From the NCBI GenBank assembly GCA_017618275.1, contig JAFZUS010000018.1, positions 1 to 64,000 on the forward strand: a stretch of DNA of 64,000 bases, read 5' to 3'. Position numbers and translations under genes: made by a program. This stretch comes from Prevotella sp. Its GTDB lineage: Bacteria > Bacteroidota > Bacteroidia > Bacteroidales > Bacteroidaceae. The notes under the pieces are model-generated. The model made no database searches and was not told where the DNA came from. It saw only the letters and a list, made by a program, of their open reading frames with translations. Shown piece after piece: positions 7,933 through 15,920 of the stretch (its first letter is position 1; each line of letters begins with the position of its first letter).

Positions 7933-9636
7933 ATGCTACATATCCGCTGTAAGAACAACAATGTGACGAAGAGTTTTGCGGAGGGGACTTCGCTGCTGGA
8001 GGTGTATCAGGAGTTTGCTGACGACATCAAACTGCCCTACCCTGTGGTGTCTGCAAGGGTGAACAACACCTCGCAGGGCCTGAAGTTCCGACTGTTCCAA
8101 AATCGCGACGTGGAGTTTCTCGATGCTCGCGAGGGGTCAGGACATCGGGTGTATGTGCGTTCGCTGAGTTTCCTACTCTACAAGGCAACGCAGGATGTGT
8201 TCCCTGGGTCGAAACTGTTTATCGAGCACTCGCTGAGTCGTGGCTACTATTGTAATCTGAAGAAGAAGGGAATGGTGAGCGCCAATAGCCACGAGGCCCT
8301 GACAGACGACGATGTGGCGCAGATCAAGGCGAGGATGCAGGAGATTGTCGACCTCGATATGCCATTCCGTCGTACGGAGGCCACCAACGAAGAGGCTATC
8401 CGTGTATTCTCAGAACGAGGATTCTCTGACAAGGTGAAACTCTTAGAAACCAGCGGACAAATCTACAGCGACTACTATACGCTGGGCGACACCGTTGACT
8501 ATTACTACGGGCCGTTGGTGCCAAGTGCAGGCTATCTGCAGGTGTGGGACCTGGAGCGCTACGAGGACGGACTGCTGTTGCGGGTGCCTGACTGGCACAA
8601 CCCGTTGAAGGTGGCAGAGAAGATAGAGCAACCCAAGACCTTCGAGATGTTCGCAGAGAAGACACGCTGGGACATCATCATGCGACTCTCGAATGCAGGC
8701 GATGTGAACAAAGCCATCATGCGAGGTCACGCCTCAGAGTTGATTCAGGTGTCGGAAGCCCTGCAAGAGAAGAAGATCGTGCAAATAGCAGAGGAGATAG
8801 ATCGTAGGTTCCACCAGGAAAAGGATCCCGTACGAATCGTGCTCATTACAGGACCCTCGAGTTCAGGAAAGACCACCTTCTGCAAACGACTCTCCATCCA
8901 GTTGCTGGCTTGCGGATTACGCCCTATATCGTTCTCGACAGACGACTATTTCGTGAACCGTGTGGACACGCCAAAACTGCCCAACGGCGACTATGACTTC
9001 GACAATATTGAGACGGTGGAATACTCGCTGCTCGAAGACCATCTGCTAAGGCTGATGCAGGGAGAAAAAGTAGAGATTCCAGAGTACAATTTCGTGACTG
9101 GCAAACGAGAATATAATGGCAAGAAACTGAAGTTAGGCAGCGATACGGTGCTGATTATCGAGGGTATCCACGCCCTGAATCCACTACTGACAAAGAAAAT
9201 ACCCGACACGCTGAAGTACAAGGTATTCATCTCCGCCCTGACCAGTATCTCACTCGACGACCACAACTGGATCCCCACACGAGACAACCGTCTGCTGCGT
9301 CGTATCATCCGCGACTACAACAAAGGGGCCTTTACGGCCCAGCAGACCATCTCCCAATGGAAGAACGTGCTGGCTGCTGAGGACCAATGGATATCCCCCT
9401 TCCAAGAGACTGCTGATGTGATGTTCAACTCGGCCCTCAACATCGAGTTTGCCGTGCTGCGTACCCATGCGGAGATTATCCTCGCCTCAGTACCCAAGAA
9501 CTGCCCTGAATACTCAGAGGCTCACAGGCTCCTGAAGTTCATCCATTTCTTCCTGCCTGTCAGCGACAAGGAAATACCACCAACGTCGATTATGCGCGAG
9601 TTCGTGGGAGGCTCGAGTTTCAAATATCAGAGATAA
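7933..9636 (+). CDS. Uridine kinase-like protein with TGS/ThrRS-type N-terminal domains
   Basis: A 567-residue fusion. Residues 1-60 look like a TGS domain, about 60-230 like the second additional domain of threonyl-tRNA synthetase, and about 300-500 are a phosphoribulokinase/uridine-kinase ATPase with P-loop TGPSSSGKTTF (about 306-316) and FSTDDYF. Proteins of this build are common in Bacteroidetes and Firmicutes and are annotated as nucleoside kinase. Nucleoside phosphorylation is inferred from the kinase domain; the TGS role is unknown. The frame is open upstream, but the ATG at 7933 follows the -7 element and starts the domain directly. It converges with menD on a shared terminator. Confidence 0.85.
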   Translation: MLHIRCKNNNVTKSFAEGTSLLEVYQEFADDIKLPYPVVSARVNNTSQGLKFRLFQNRDVEFLDAREGSGHRVYVRSLSFLLYKATQDVFPGSKLFIEHSLSRGYYCNLKKKGMVSANSHEALTDDDVAQIKARMQEIVDLDMPFRRTEATNEEAIRVFSERGFSDKVKLLETSGQIYSDYYTLGDTVDYYYGPLVPSAGYLQVWDLERYEDGLLLRVPDWHNPLKVAEKIEQPKTFEMFAEKTRWDIIMRLSNAGDVNKAIMRGHASELIQVSEALQEKKIVQIAEEIDRRFHQEKDPVRIVLITGPSSSGKTTFCKRLSIQLLACGLRPISFSTDDYFVNRVDTPKLPNGDYDFDNIETVEYSLLEDHLLRLMQGEKVEIPEYNFVTGKREYNGKKLKLGSDTVLIIEGIHALNPLLTKKIPDTLKYKVFISALTSISLDDHNWIPTRDNRLLRRIIRDYNKGAFTAQQTISQWKNVLAAEDQWISPFQETADVMFNSALNIEFAVLRTHAEIILASVPKNCPEYSEAHRLLKFIHFFLPVSDKEIPPTSIMREFVGGSSFKYQR

Positions 9637-9637
9637 A

Positions 9638-9665
9638 GAAAGAGGCATCAGTTGGTGCCTCTTTC
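9638..9665. terminator. Bidirectional terminator between the kinase-like gene and menD
   Basis: A 10-bp stem pairs GAAAGAGGCA (9638-9647) with TGCCTCTTTC (9656-9665) around an 8-base loop. It lies one base after the plus-strand stop. On the minus strand it covers the last menD codons and stop, so menD coding and terminator overlap. Confidence 0.7.
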
Positions 9666-11318
9666 ACGTAGTTTGCGATAATAGTCGCGAAAAGCCCGTT
9701 CATCTTCCGCAGGATCTGTGAAGACCTCCAGCAAAACAGGGCGCTCGCTCTCTATATATAATAAGGTGTCGATACCCTGCTGCATCTGTTCCATATTCTC
9801 TGCCTTGAGATAGGTGACGTGATTTTGTTGGCAGATGCCCTCAGCAGAGGTACGATGCTCAGCAGCGACGAACTTGTCTCTGGCAGGACTCTGCTCCAGA
9901 CCTTTCAGCAGATTAAAGATGCCACCCTTACCATTGTTGAGCAGGAGGATACGGAGATTACCACGCAGATTCTGGTTCCAGAGGGCATTCTGATCGTAGA
10001 AAAAACTCAGATCGCCAATGATGCAGAAGACTTTTTCATCAATTACACAAGAGAAGCCTGCTGCTGTGGAAAGCGAACCTTCAATGCCATTCACCCCACG
10101 ATTGCAATAGACGTAGTGCTTGGCATAGATGTTCGCCAGACGAATGGAAGAACTATTGGCGTAATGCACATAACAGTCTTCTGCCACACCTAACAGTTCT
10201 TCTATGTGTTTCACCGCTGCCATCTGAGAATAGATGGGCTGATATTTCTCTATACGTTTATCAACTTTGGCAAGAGCCTTGTCCCACCGTTTCCTGAATT
10301 CTTCCGTAGATTGAATGGTTTTTATCCCAGCAGATTCCACAAGATCATCTACCACATCAGCAGGATGGCCCTCTATGATACCATACAACTGCATGGAGGT
10401 GTCGTGAATGCTACCATCCTCCGTCGCAGCCCAGATGTGAGTAACCTTCAGATTCCTCATCCACTGCTTCATGCGTTTGCTCACTAATGTATCACCTAAA
10501 TAGAGTACAAAGTCTGGCTGATAGTCTGGGTCGTCACCCACAACAGAAAGCACCTCGTCAAAGTGAGAGCCACCCTTACCAACACTCAAAGACTCATTAA
10601 GCACCACAGCACTTTGAGAGATTGAGAACAACTCTTCAGGTAACAACCCTTCTGTAGACATTTGACCTATAATTACCATTGGTTTCTTAGAATGGAAGAA
10701 CTGACCTACACACTCCAACAACAAGGCTTTATAACAACGAGGATTCAGTAAACAAATATGCCGTTCTTCTGGCAGTTCAGACACGGTGTAGTCAAACAGT
10801 GGTTCTGAGATTGGGACATTGATATGCACAGGACCATAACCATGATGATTAGTTTCTAACAGCGCCTCATTGACAAGGCGATTGCAATACCATCTGATTT
10901 CATCATCGTGGGGTTCGGGCAAGGATACAGACTTCTTCACAAATCTTCCAAGGGCATCAGGCTGAGGAAGTGTCTGACCATCCAGTTGGTCTATCCATGC
11001 CTGAGGGCGATCAGCAGAAATCACCACCAAGGGGATATGCTGGTAGTAAGCCTCAGCCACAGCAGGAGCGAGATTCAACAAGGCCGTACCACTGGTGACA
11101 CAGACAGCCACGGGCTCATGAAAGCACTGGCTCATACCCAAGGCGTAGAAGCCTGCACTACGTTCATCCGTCACAGGATAACACTCGATGTCAGGACACT
11201 CGTTGAGGTTATGTACAATGGGAGAATTACGGCTTCCAGGACAGCAGACTGCATGACGAACGCCATGCGCCACCAACAGTGCCGTCAGGATATTTACATT
11301 TTCTTTATTGCTATACAT
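9648..11318 (-). CDS. menD: MenD, SEPHCHC synthase (2-oxoglutarate decarboxylase type)
   Basis: Thiamine-diphosphate enzyme that joins isochorismate and 2-oxoglutarate in menaquinone synthesis. The 556 residues have normal length. The N-terminus has CCPGSRNSPI and VTDERSAGFYALG, which are typical of MenD. The TPP/Mg motif begins at GDLSFFYDQNALWNQN (about 435) and continues to LLNNGKGGIF. The start overlaps the end of menF by 25 bases, suggesting coupled translation. It is the last gene of the ROK-thioesterase-menF-menD run, and the final codons lie in a terminator stem. Confidence 0.94.
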   Translation of the reverse strand: MYSNKENVNILTALLVAHGVRHAVCCPGSRNSPIVHNLNECPDIECYPVTDERSAGFYALGMSQCFHEPVAVCVTSGTALLNLAPAVAEAYYQHIPLVVISADRPQAWIDQLDGQTLPQPDALGRFVKKSVSLPEPHDDEIRWYCNRLVNEALLETNHHGYGPVHINVPISEPLFDYTVSELPEERHICLLNPRCYKALLLECVGQFFHSKKPMVIIGQMSTEGLLPEELFSISQSAVVLNESLSVGKGGSHFDEVLSVVGDDPDYQPDFVLYLGDTLVSKRMKQWMRNLKVTHIWAATEDGSIHDTSMQLYGIIEGHPADVVDDLVESAGIKTIQSTEEFRKRWDKALAKVDKRIEKYQPIYSQMAAVKHIEELLGVAEDCYVHYANSSSIRLANIYAKHYVYCNRGVNGIEGSLSTAAGFSCVIDEKVFCIIGDLSFFYDQNALWNQNLRGNLRILLLNNGKGGIFNLLKGLEQSPARDKFVAAEHRTSAEGICQQNHVTYLKAENMEQMQQGIDTLLYIESERPVLLEVFTDPAEDERAFRDYYRKLRERGTN

Positions 11319-12343
11319 CTTCGCATGGTTTCAAGTTTCGCCTCTGTCTCCTGCCATTCCTGCTCCTCAGTACTATCCTTCAGTAGTCCACCTCCAGCAT
11401 AGAGATGATAATGACTCCCTTCGATATTCATGCAACGAAGAGACACATAGAGATGGGTTCCGCCTTCAGGATCGAGCATCCCCATAAATCCACTATAATA
11501 GCGTCGAGGGGTATGTTCATTCTGAATAATGAAATTGAATGTCTCACGTTTTGGCAGGCCACAGATAGCCGGGGTGGGATGAAGCGCATGGAGCAAGTCA
11601 CCCAGGTGCTGACTATCTGGCAACGTGAAAGAGAAATCACTACGCAGATGAACAAGATTGGCTGCACGGACAGTACGAGGACCCTCTTCGTGGAAATCGC
11701 CCGTAAACTGTTCCAGACACTCTGCAATAAAAGTGGTGACAATACGCTGTTCCTGAATATCCTTTGTGGGCCAACAAACCGTCTCACCCTCTCCTATCAA
11801 CTGATCGCCAGCCAACTTCATCGTACCCGCCAGAGCAATGGTACGCCAATCCGAACCCTTTCCCTCAAGAAGTATCTCTGGCGTAGCAGTGAGCCATACG
11901 CCACTCTTTAGTGTCGACACCAGTGAGATGAACATACGGGGATAGAGCATGCAGGCACAACGAAAGAGTTCCATCGGGTCTATCGGCTCTTCCGACTCTT
12001 CATCGACACAACGGGCCAGTACAATCTTACGGAAAAGACCTGTTTCCAATTGAGCGTGGTAGTTGGCAAAGTCGATGGTATAAGAAGAATCAGGGGGACA
12101 GGTTGCATGATTGCGATTTTCGACTGAATGAATGACTTGTCTCCCCAGTTCTATCGTTTCAACGATATCTGGGCGAATGAGCAAGATGGGCTGTTGCGCA
12201 CTTACCTCAAAGGGGGCAACAACGAACCCTTGCTTGCCATTGAGTTCTGAACAAAATTGGTATTCCGCAGGCTCTCCCTCCGTCTGCTGAATCAGCGTCG
12301 CATGATCAGCATGCGGAAAACGATAGATAGCATAAGCGGACAT
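11294..12343 (-). CDS. menF: Isochorismate synthase (MenF/EntC family)
   Basis: Chorismate-binding enzyme that converts chorismate to isochorismate, the entry step to menaquinone. The 349 residues are in the short range for the family. Typical segments are ATPEILLEGKG, ALAGTMKLAG, HLRSDF, LHPTPAICGLPKRE and YSGFMGM, ending in AGGGLLKDSTEEQEWQETEAK. The product is probably isochorismate for MenD rather than a siderophore, because menD follows with a 25-base overlap. Its ATG shares one base with the stop of the thioesterase gene (TAATG). Confidence 0.92.
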   Translation of the reverse strand: MSAYAIYRFPHADHATLIQQTEGEPAEYQFCSELNGKQGFVVAPFEVSAQQPILLIRPDIVETIELGRQVIHSVENRNHATCPPDSSYTIDFANYHAQLETGLFRKIVLARCVDEESEEPIDPMELFRCACMLYPRMFISLVSTLKSGVWLTATPEILLEGKGSDWRTIALAGTMKLAGDQLIGEGETVCWPTKDIQEQRIVTTFIAECLEQFTGDFHEEGPRTVRAANLVHLRSDFSFTLPDSQHLGDLLHALHPTPAICGLPKRETFNFIIQNEHTPRRYYSGFMGMLDPEGGTHLYVSLRCMNIEGSHYHLYAGGGLLKDSTEEQEWQETEAKLETMRRCIAIKKM

Positions 12344-12756
12344 TATTTCTTCTGCTTAATGATATAATTAGTGACACGGACATTCGAAATCAAATCGTCT
12401 GATGAGTCCTTGATATCCACATTCCATACATGAAGCGTGGTTCCCTGATGCAACAAACGGGCAAACGCCGTCACGGTATCACCCTCAGCCACAGCCTTCA
12501 CATGACTGCCACTGACCTCAATACCCACACACGCACATCCTGGGCAGAGGGCAGAGGAGCCGACACCTGCCACATTCTCTGCCAATGCCAGCGAGGCACC
12601 ACCACTCAGGAATCCGAAAGGCTGACGATTACGCTCATCGACCTTCATACGGGCCATACATGTATCACCCTCGGGTGTGGAGATAAATTCCATTCCGAGG
12701 GCTGTACTTAAGTTCGGTTTCGCGCTAATAATCTCGTTGATTCTTTCGACGTTCAT
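12343..12756 (-). CDS. menI: Hotdog-fold thioesterase, probable DHNA-CoA hydrolase
   Basis: A 137-residue PaaI/YdiI-type hotdog thioesterase with the segment FGFLSGGASLALAENVAG and the family's VGIEVSGSHVKAV. In this position, upstream of menF and menD, it most likely hydrolyses 1,4-dihydroxy-2-naphthoyl-CoA, the step after MenB. That role comes from context, since hotdog enzymes have broad specificity. Its start codon is part of a 7-bp tandem repeat that also contains the stop codon of the upstream ROK gene. Confidence 0.75.
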   Translation of the reverse strand: MNVERINEIISAKPNLSTALGMEFISTPEGDTCMARMKVDERNRQPFGFLSGGASLALAENVAGVGSSALCPGCACVGIEVSGSHVKAVAEGDTVTAFARLLHQGTTLHVWNVDIKDSSDDLISNVRVTNYIIKQKK

Positions 12757-12788
12757 TTCTCATTCCTCATTTCTCATTCCTCATTTAA
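12754..12788. repeat. 7-bp tandem repeat (5 units) at the ROK/thioesterase junction
   Basis: Units of the form CATTYCT repeat every 7 bases, alternating CATTTCT and CATTCCT, with a degenerate fifth unit. On the minus strand the array reads as repeated AGRAATG, so it offers several ATG and GAGG-like signals. It contains the thioesterase ATG (12756-12754) and the ROK stop (12783-12781). Confidence 0.8.
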
Positions 12789-13761
12789 ACAAGGAATATT
12801 CTGGAACCTCCCAGGCCAAGGCACTGGCACCCAGCGCATCACGCTCACGGTCATCGAGTTTCGACAACAGCAACTTCACTTTACCCCTCATATTCGGGAA
12901 CACATGATCCTCGAAGGATTCATAAGTGGGATCTATCAGCCAATGACCGGCATGAGAGATACCACCCGTCAGGATGATTGCCTCCGGATTGACAATGGAG
13001 GCATAGTTGGCAAGTCCGATACCCAACGCATAGCCCGTCTTGCGATACACCTCTATAGCCATCTCGTCCCCCTTGTCACAGCATTCGGAGATTGTCCTTG
13101 GAGACAAATGATCAATCTCTCGCATCAACGAAGGTTTGTCACTTTCAGCCATCATCTCCTGGGCTGTCTGTACAATACCCTTGGCAGCAGCATAGGTTTC
13201 CAGACAACCCTTGTGGCCGCAACCACACTGACGTCCGCCATCAACAACACAGGTATGACCTACTTCACCAGCATAGCCCTGAAATCCCTTATGGTCACGT
13301 CCGTTGCTGAAGAAGCAACTTCCTAATCCTGTTCCAATATGAATAATGATGAAATCCGTCATACCATGCGCACTGCCGAATACATGTTCCCCTAAGGCTG
13401 CAATATGCGCATCGTTAGCCAGTCCTACGGCCAGCCCAATCCTGTCACGGACCATTGCAGCCAAAGGAATCACTCCCTTCCAAGGCAGGTTGGCTGCGTT
13501 CTCAATACAGCCGGATATATTGCTGGCACTAGGCGCACTGATACCGATGGAACGGATGGTCTCATAACCTCCGTTCTCTTCTACCAATACCAAAATTTTC
13601 TCACTCAATGCAGTGACATAATTGTTTACGTCAGGATAGTCGAGTGTTGAAAAAAAGCCTTCTGCGATAATGTTTCCACGTACATCGACAATAGCGTAGG
13701 TAGTACGCTCCATACTGATATCTACACCTACTACTCTTGTTTTGATATTATACTCTTCCAC
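12781..13761 (-). CDS. ROK-family sugar kinase paralogue 1 (motifs largely intact)
   Basis: A 326-residue ROK protein without an N-terminal helix-turn-helix, so kinase-like rather than repressor-like. The ROK signature is present: catalytic ANDAH, glycine motif IGTGLGS, EVGHT, and the zinc-type Cys cluster CGCGHKGCLE. The first phosphate loop (VGVDISMERTT) lacks the usual GG, as in its two neighbours. A GTG start is inferred at 13761 because no ATG precedes the conserved N-terminus. It is the last of three tandem paralogues and the only one retaining both the catalytic Asp and the GTG motif. The sugar substrate is unknown. Confidence 0.85.
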   Translation of the reverse strand: MEEYNIKTRVVGVDISMERTTYAIVDVRGNIIAEGFFSTLDYPDVNNYVTALSEKILVLVEENGGYETIRSIGISAPSASNISGCIENAANLPWKGVIPLAAMVRDRIGLAVGLANDAHIAALGEHVFGSAHGMTDFIIIHIGTGLGSCFFSNGRDHKGFQGYAGEVGHTCVVDGGRQCGCGHKGCLETYAAAKGIVQTAQEMMAESDKPSLMREIDHLSPRTISECCDKGDEMAIEVYRKTGYALGIGLANYASIVNPEAIILTGGISHAGHWLIDPTYESFEDHVFPNMRGKVKLLLSKLDDRERDALGASALAWEVPEYSLFK

Positions 13762-13778
13762 TGTAGAAATAGATTATA

Positions 13779-14762
13779 TTATTTGAATAATGAATACTCC
13801 TTCACATCCCAGGCCAAGGCACTGGCGCCCAACACGTCGCGCTCACCTTCCTTGAGGATGGAGACAAGCAGGCGAGTATCCCGCTGGATGTTATGGAACA
13901 CATGTTCCTCAAACGATTTGCGCATCGGTTTTATCAGCCATTTGCCTGCCTGCATCATATCGCCAGTGAGGATGATGGCCTCAGGATTCAGGATGGAGGC
14001 ATAGTTGGCCAGGCCAAGACCCAGCATGAAACCTAAACGACGGAAAGCCTCGATAGCCACCACATCGCCCTTATCACAATAATAGGAAACGGTCTGCGCA
14101 CTGATATTCTTAAGATCCTTCAAAGCCGACGGCTCTCCCTCTTCAAGCAGTTCCTTAACCGTCTGAACCAGACCCTTGTCAGAGCAATAGGTCTCCAGGC
14201 ATCCCCTGCGACCACAGCCACAGAGACGACCATTGACTTCTACGCATGAATGTCCCACCTCACCGGCAAAACCGTTTACACCCAGATGGGGTTTGCCATC
14301 CATAAAGATACAACTGCCCAGTCCACCATGACTGATGGATATGACCACAAAATTCTTCAGTCCATGCGCACTGCCGTAAGCCTTCTCACCCAAAGCCGTC
14401 ACATGTGCATCGTTGGCCAGTGCGACGGCCAGTCCCAGACGGTCACGCAACATGGCGGCCATAGGGACCACGCCTTTCCAGGGCATATTGGCTGCATTCT
14501 CGATACAACCCGTCAAATAGTTGGCACTCGGCGCACTCAAACCGATAGAACGTATCGTATCATAACCGCCGTTTTCCTCTACCAGCATAATTATCTTCTC
14601 ACTCAGGGCACTGACAAAATCAGACACATTAGGATATTCCGTCGTCATGAAATAGTCCATCGAGATAATCTCACCACGGATATCTACCACTGCATAGGTG
14701 GTTTTTGCTTCACGGATGTCGACACCAACGACTCTGGTTTTAATTCTATCTATATAATCCAT
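13779..14762 (-). CDS. ROK-family paralogue 2 (altered glycine motif)
   Basis: A 327-residue paralogue of the genes on either side. The catalytic ANDAH and the Cys cluster CGCGRRGCLE are intact. Where the others have IGTGLGS, this protein has ISHGGLGS, a change with one extra residue in the segment that holds the ATP phosphates in ROK kinases. Activity may be reduced or changed, which is inference. It is spaced 17 bases from paralogue 1 and 12 from paralogue 3, so all three are probably co-transcribed. Confidence 0.85.
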   Translation of the reverse strand: MDYIDRIKTRVVGVDIREAKTTYAVVDIRGEIISMDYFMTTEYPNVSDFVSALSEKIIMLVEENGGYDTIRSIGLSAPSANYLTGCIENAANMPWKGVVPMAAMLRDRLGLAVALANDAHVTALGEKAYGSAHGLKNFVVISISHGGLGSCIFMDGKPHLGVNGFAGEVGHSCVEVNGRLCGCGRRGCLETYCSDKGLVQTVKELLEEGEPSALKDLKNISAQTVSYYCDKGDVVAIEAFRRLGFMLGLGLANYASILNPEAIILTGDMMQAGKWLIKPMRKSFEEHVFHNIQRDTRLLVSILKEGERDVLGASALAWDVKEYSLFK

Positions 14763-14774
14763 AACAGTTTCTCT

Positions 14775-15761
14775 TTACGATTCAATAAACAGTGAATATT
14801 CCTTCACCTCCCAAGCCAGCACACTCGCACCAAGGATATTTCGCTCGCTTTCATCCAGATCCGACAGGAGGAACTTCACCTTGCCCTGGATATTATGGAA
14901 CACATGTTCATCGAATGATTTCTGAGCAGGCTCCAACAACCATTTACCGGCTTTAGAAATACCACCCGTGAAGATGATAGCCTCGGGATCAAGCACAGAA
15001 GCATAGTTGGCCAATCCAAGACCCAGCATCTCACCCGTACGACGGAACACCTCGATGGCCATCTTATCGCCCTCGTCACAGAGTTTTGCGATGGCCTTAG
15101 GCGTCAGTTTCTCCAATCGGCGCATCTTAGTCGCTCCTCCCTGCTCAGCCATTACCTCACGCGCTGTGCGGATGATACCCTTCGTAGCCGTATAGGCTTC
15201 CAGACAACCTTTATTCCCACAGCCACAGAGACGACCTTCATGACACACACACGTATGACCGATCTCTCCTGCATAGCCTTCAGACCCAAGTCTGACGCTA
15301 CCGTCGGTAAAGATACAACTGCCCAAACCCGTGCCGATAGTAATCACGAGAAAGTTACGCATGCCGTGCGCACAACCGAAGGCATGCTCTCCCAAAGCCA
15401 CCACATGGGAATTGTTGGCCACAGCCACTGCCAGTCCCAGACGGTCACGCAACAAGGCTGACAGCGGGATGATTCCTTTCCAGGGGAAATTAGGAGCATT
15501 GACGATACTGCCCGATCTGTAGTTAGCACTTGAAGCACTAATACCCACCGAACGGATAGTCTCAATACCACCGTTTGCCTCAATCAACCTTACAATACCC
15601 TCACTCAGGGCTGCCACAAAAGTACCAATCTCAGGGTAATCCTCAGTAGGGAAACTGTCTTTTGCCAATATATTTCCTCTGACATCGACAATGGCATACG
15701 ACGTTGCATCCAAACTGATATCTACACCCACAACTCTTTTCTTAACAGAACTTTGATCCAT
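14775..15761 (-). CDS. ROK-family paralogue 3 (catalytic Asp replaced by Asn)
   Basis: A 328-residue first gene of the ROK-thioesterase-menF-menD run. Zinc motif CGCGNKGCLE and glycine motif IGTGLGS are intact. The segment that normally reads NDA is VANNSHVVALGE, so the catalytic base Asp is Asn (codon AAT). In characterised ROK kinases this Asp activates the sugar hydroxyl, so loss of kinase activity with retained sugar binding is plausible. A role as sensor or partner of paralogues 1 and 2 is a guess. A good -33/-7 promoter precedes it. Confidence 0.85.
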   Translation of the reverse strand: MDQSSVKKRVVGVDISLDATSYAIVDVRGNILAKDSFPTEDYPEIGTFVAALSEGIVRLIEANGGIETIRSVGISASSANYRSGSIVNAPNFPWKGIIPLSALLRDRLGLAVAVANNSHVVALGEHAFGCAHGMRNFLVITIGTGLGSCIFTDGSVRLGSEGYAGEIGHTCVCHEGRLCGCGNKGCLEAYTATKGIIRTAREVMAEQGGATKMRRLEKLTPKAIAKLCDEGDKMAIEVFRRTGEMLGLGLANYASVLDPEAIIFTGGISKAGKWLLEPAQKSFDEHVFHNIQGKVKFLLSDLDESERNILGASVLAWEVKEYSLFIES

Positions 15762-15786
15762 TGTTATATTGTTAGTTATTCTGCCA

Positions 15787-15818
15787 CAAATATAGATACT
15801 TTTTTACAAACAACCAAA
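15787..15818 (-). promoter_or_regulatory. Promoter of the ROK-menF-menD run
   Basis: On the minus strand TTTG (15815-15818), a 20-base spacer and TATATTTG (15787-15794) fit the Bacteroidetes promoter. It lies 26 bases before the ATG of ROK paralogue 3. Confidence 0.6.
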
Positions 15819-15878
15819 TCTTTTGCATTTTTTTTTGCAATAATTTACTCAAAAATGGAATAATTCGCGGATTTTTCG

Positions 15879-15886
15879 TATCTTTG
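15879..15886 (+). promoter_or_regulatory. -7 element of the lysS operon
   Basis: TATCTTTG lies 35 bases before the lysS ATG. The -33 region shows only ATGG at the expected distance, so the -33 assignment is weak. Confidence 0.55.
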
Positions 15887-15920
15887 CACCCACTTAAGCA
15901 CATATATTCGAATATTTAAC

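Noticed and set aside
11428..11787. 119-codon minus-strand frame inside menF
   Set aside because: Shadow frame of menF without start context or recognisable features.
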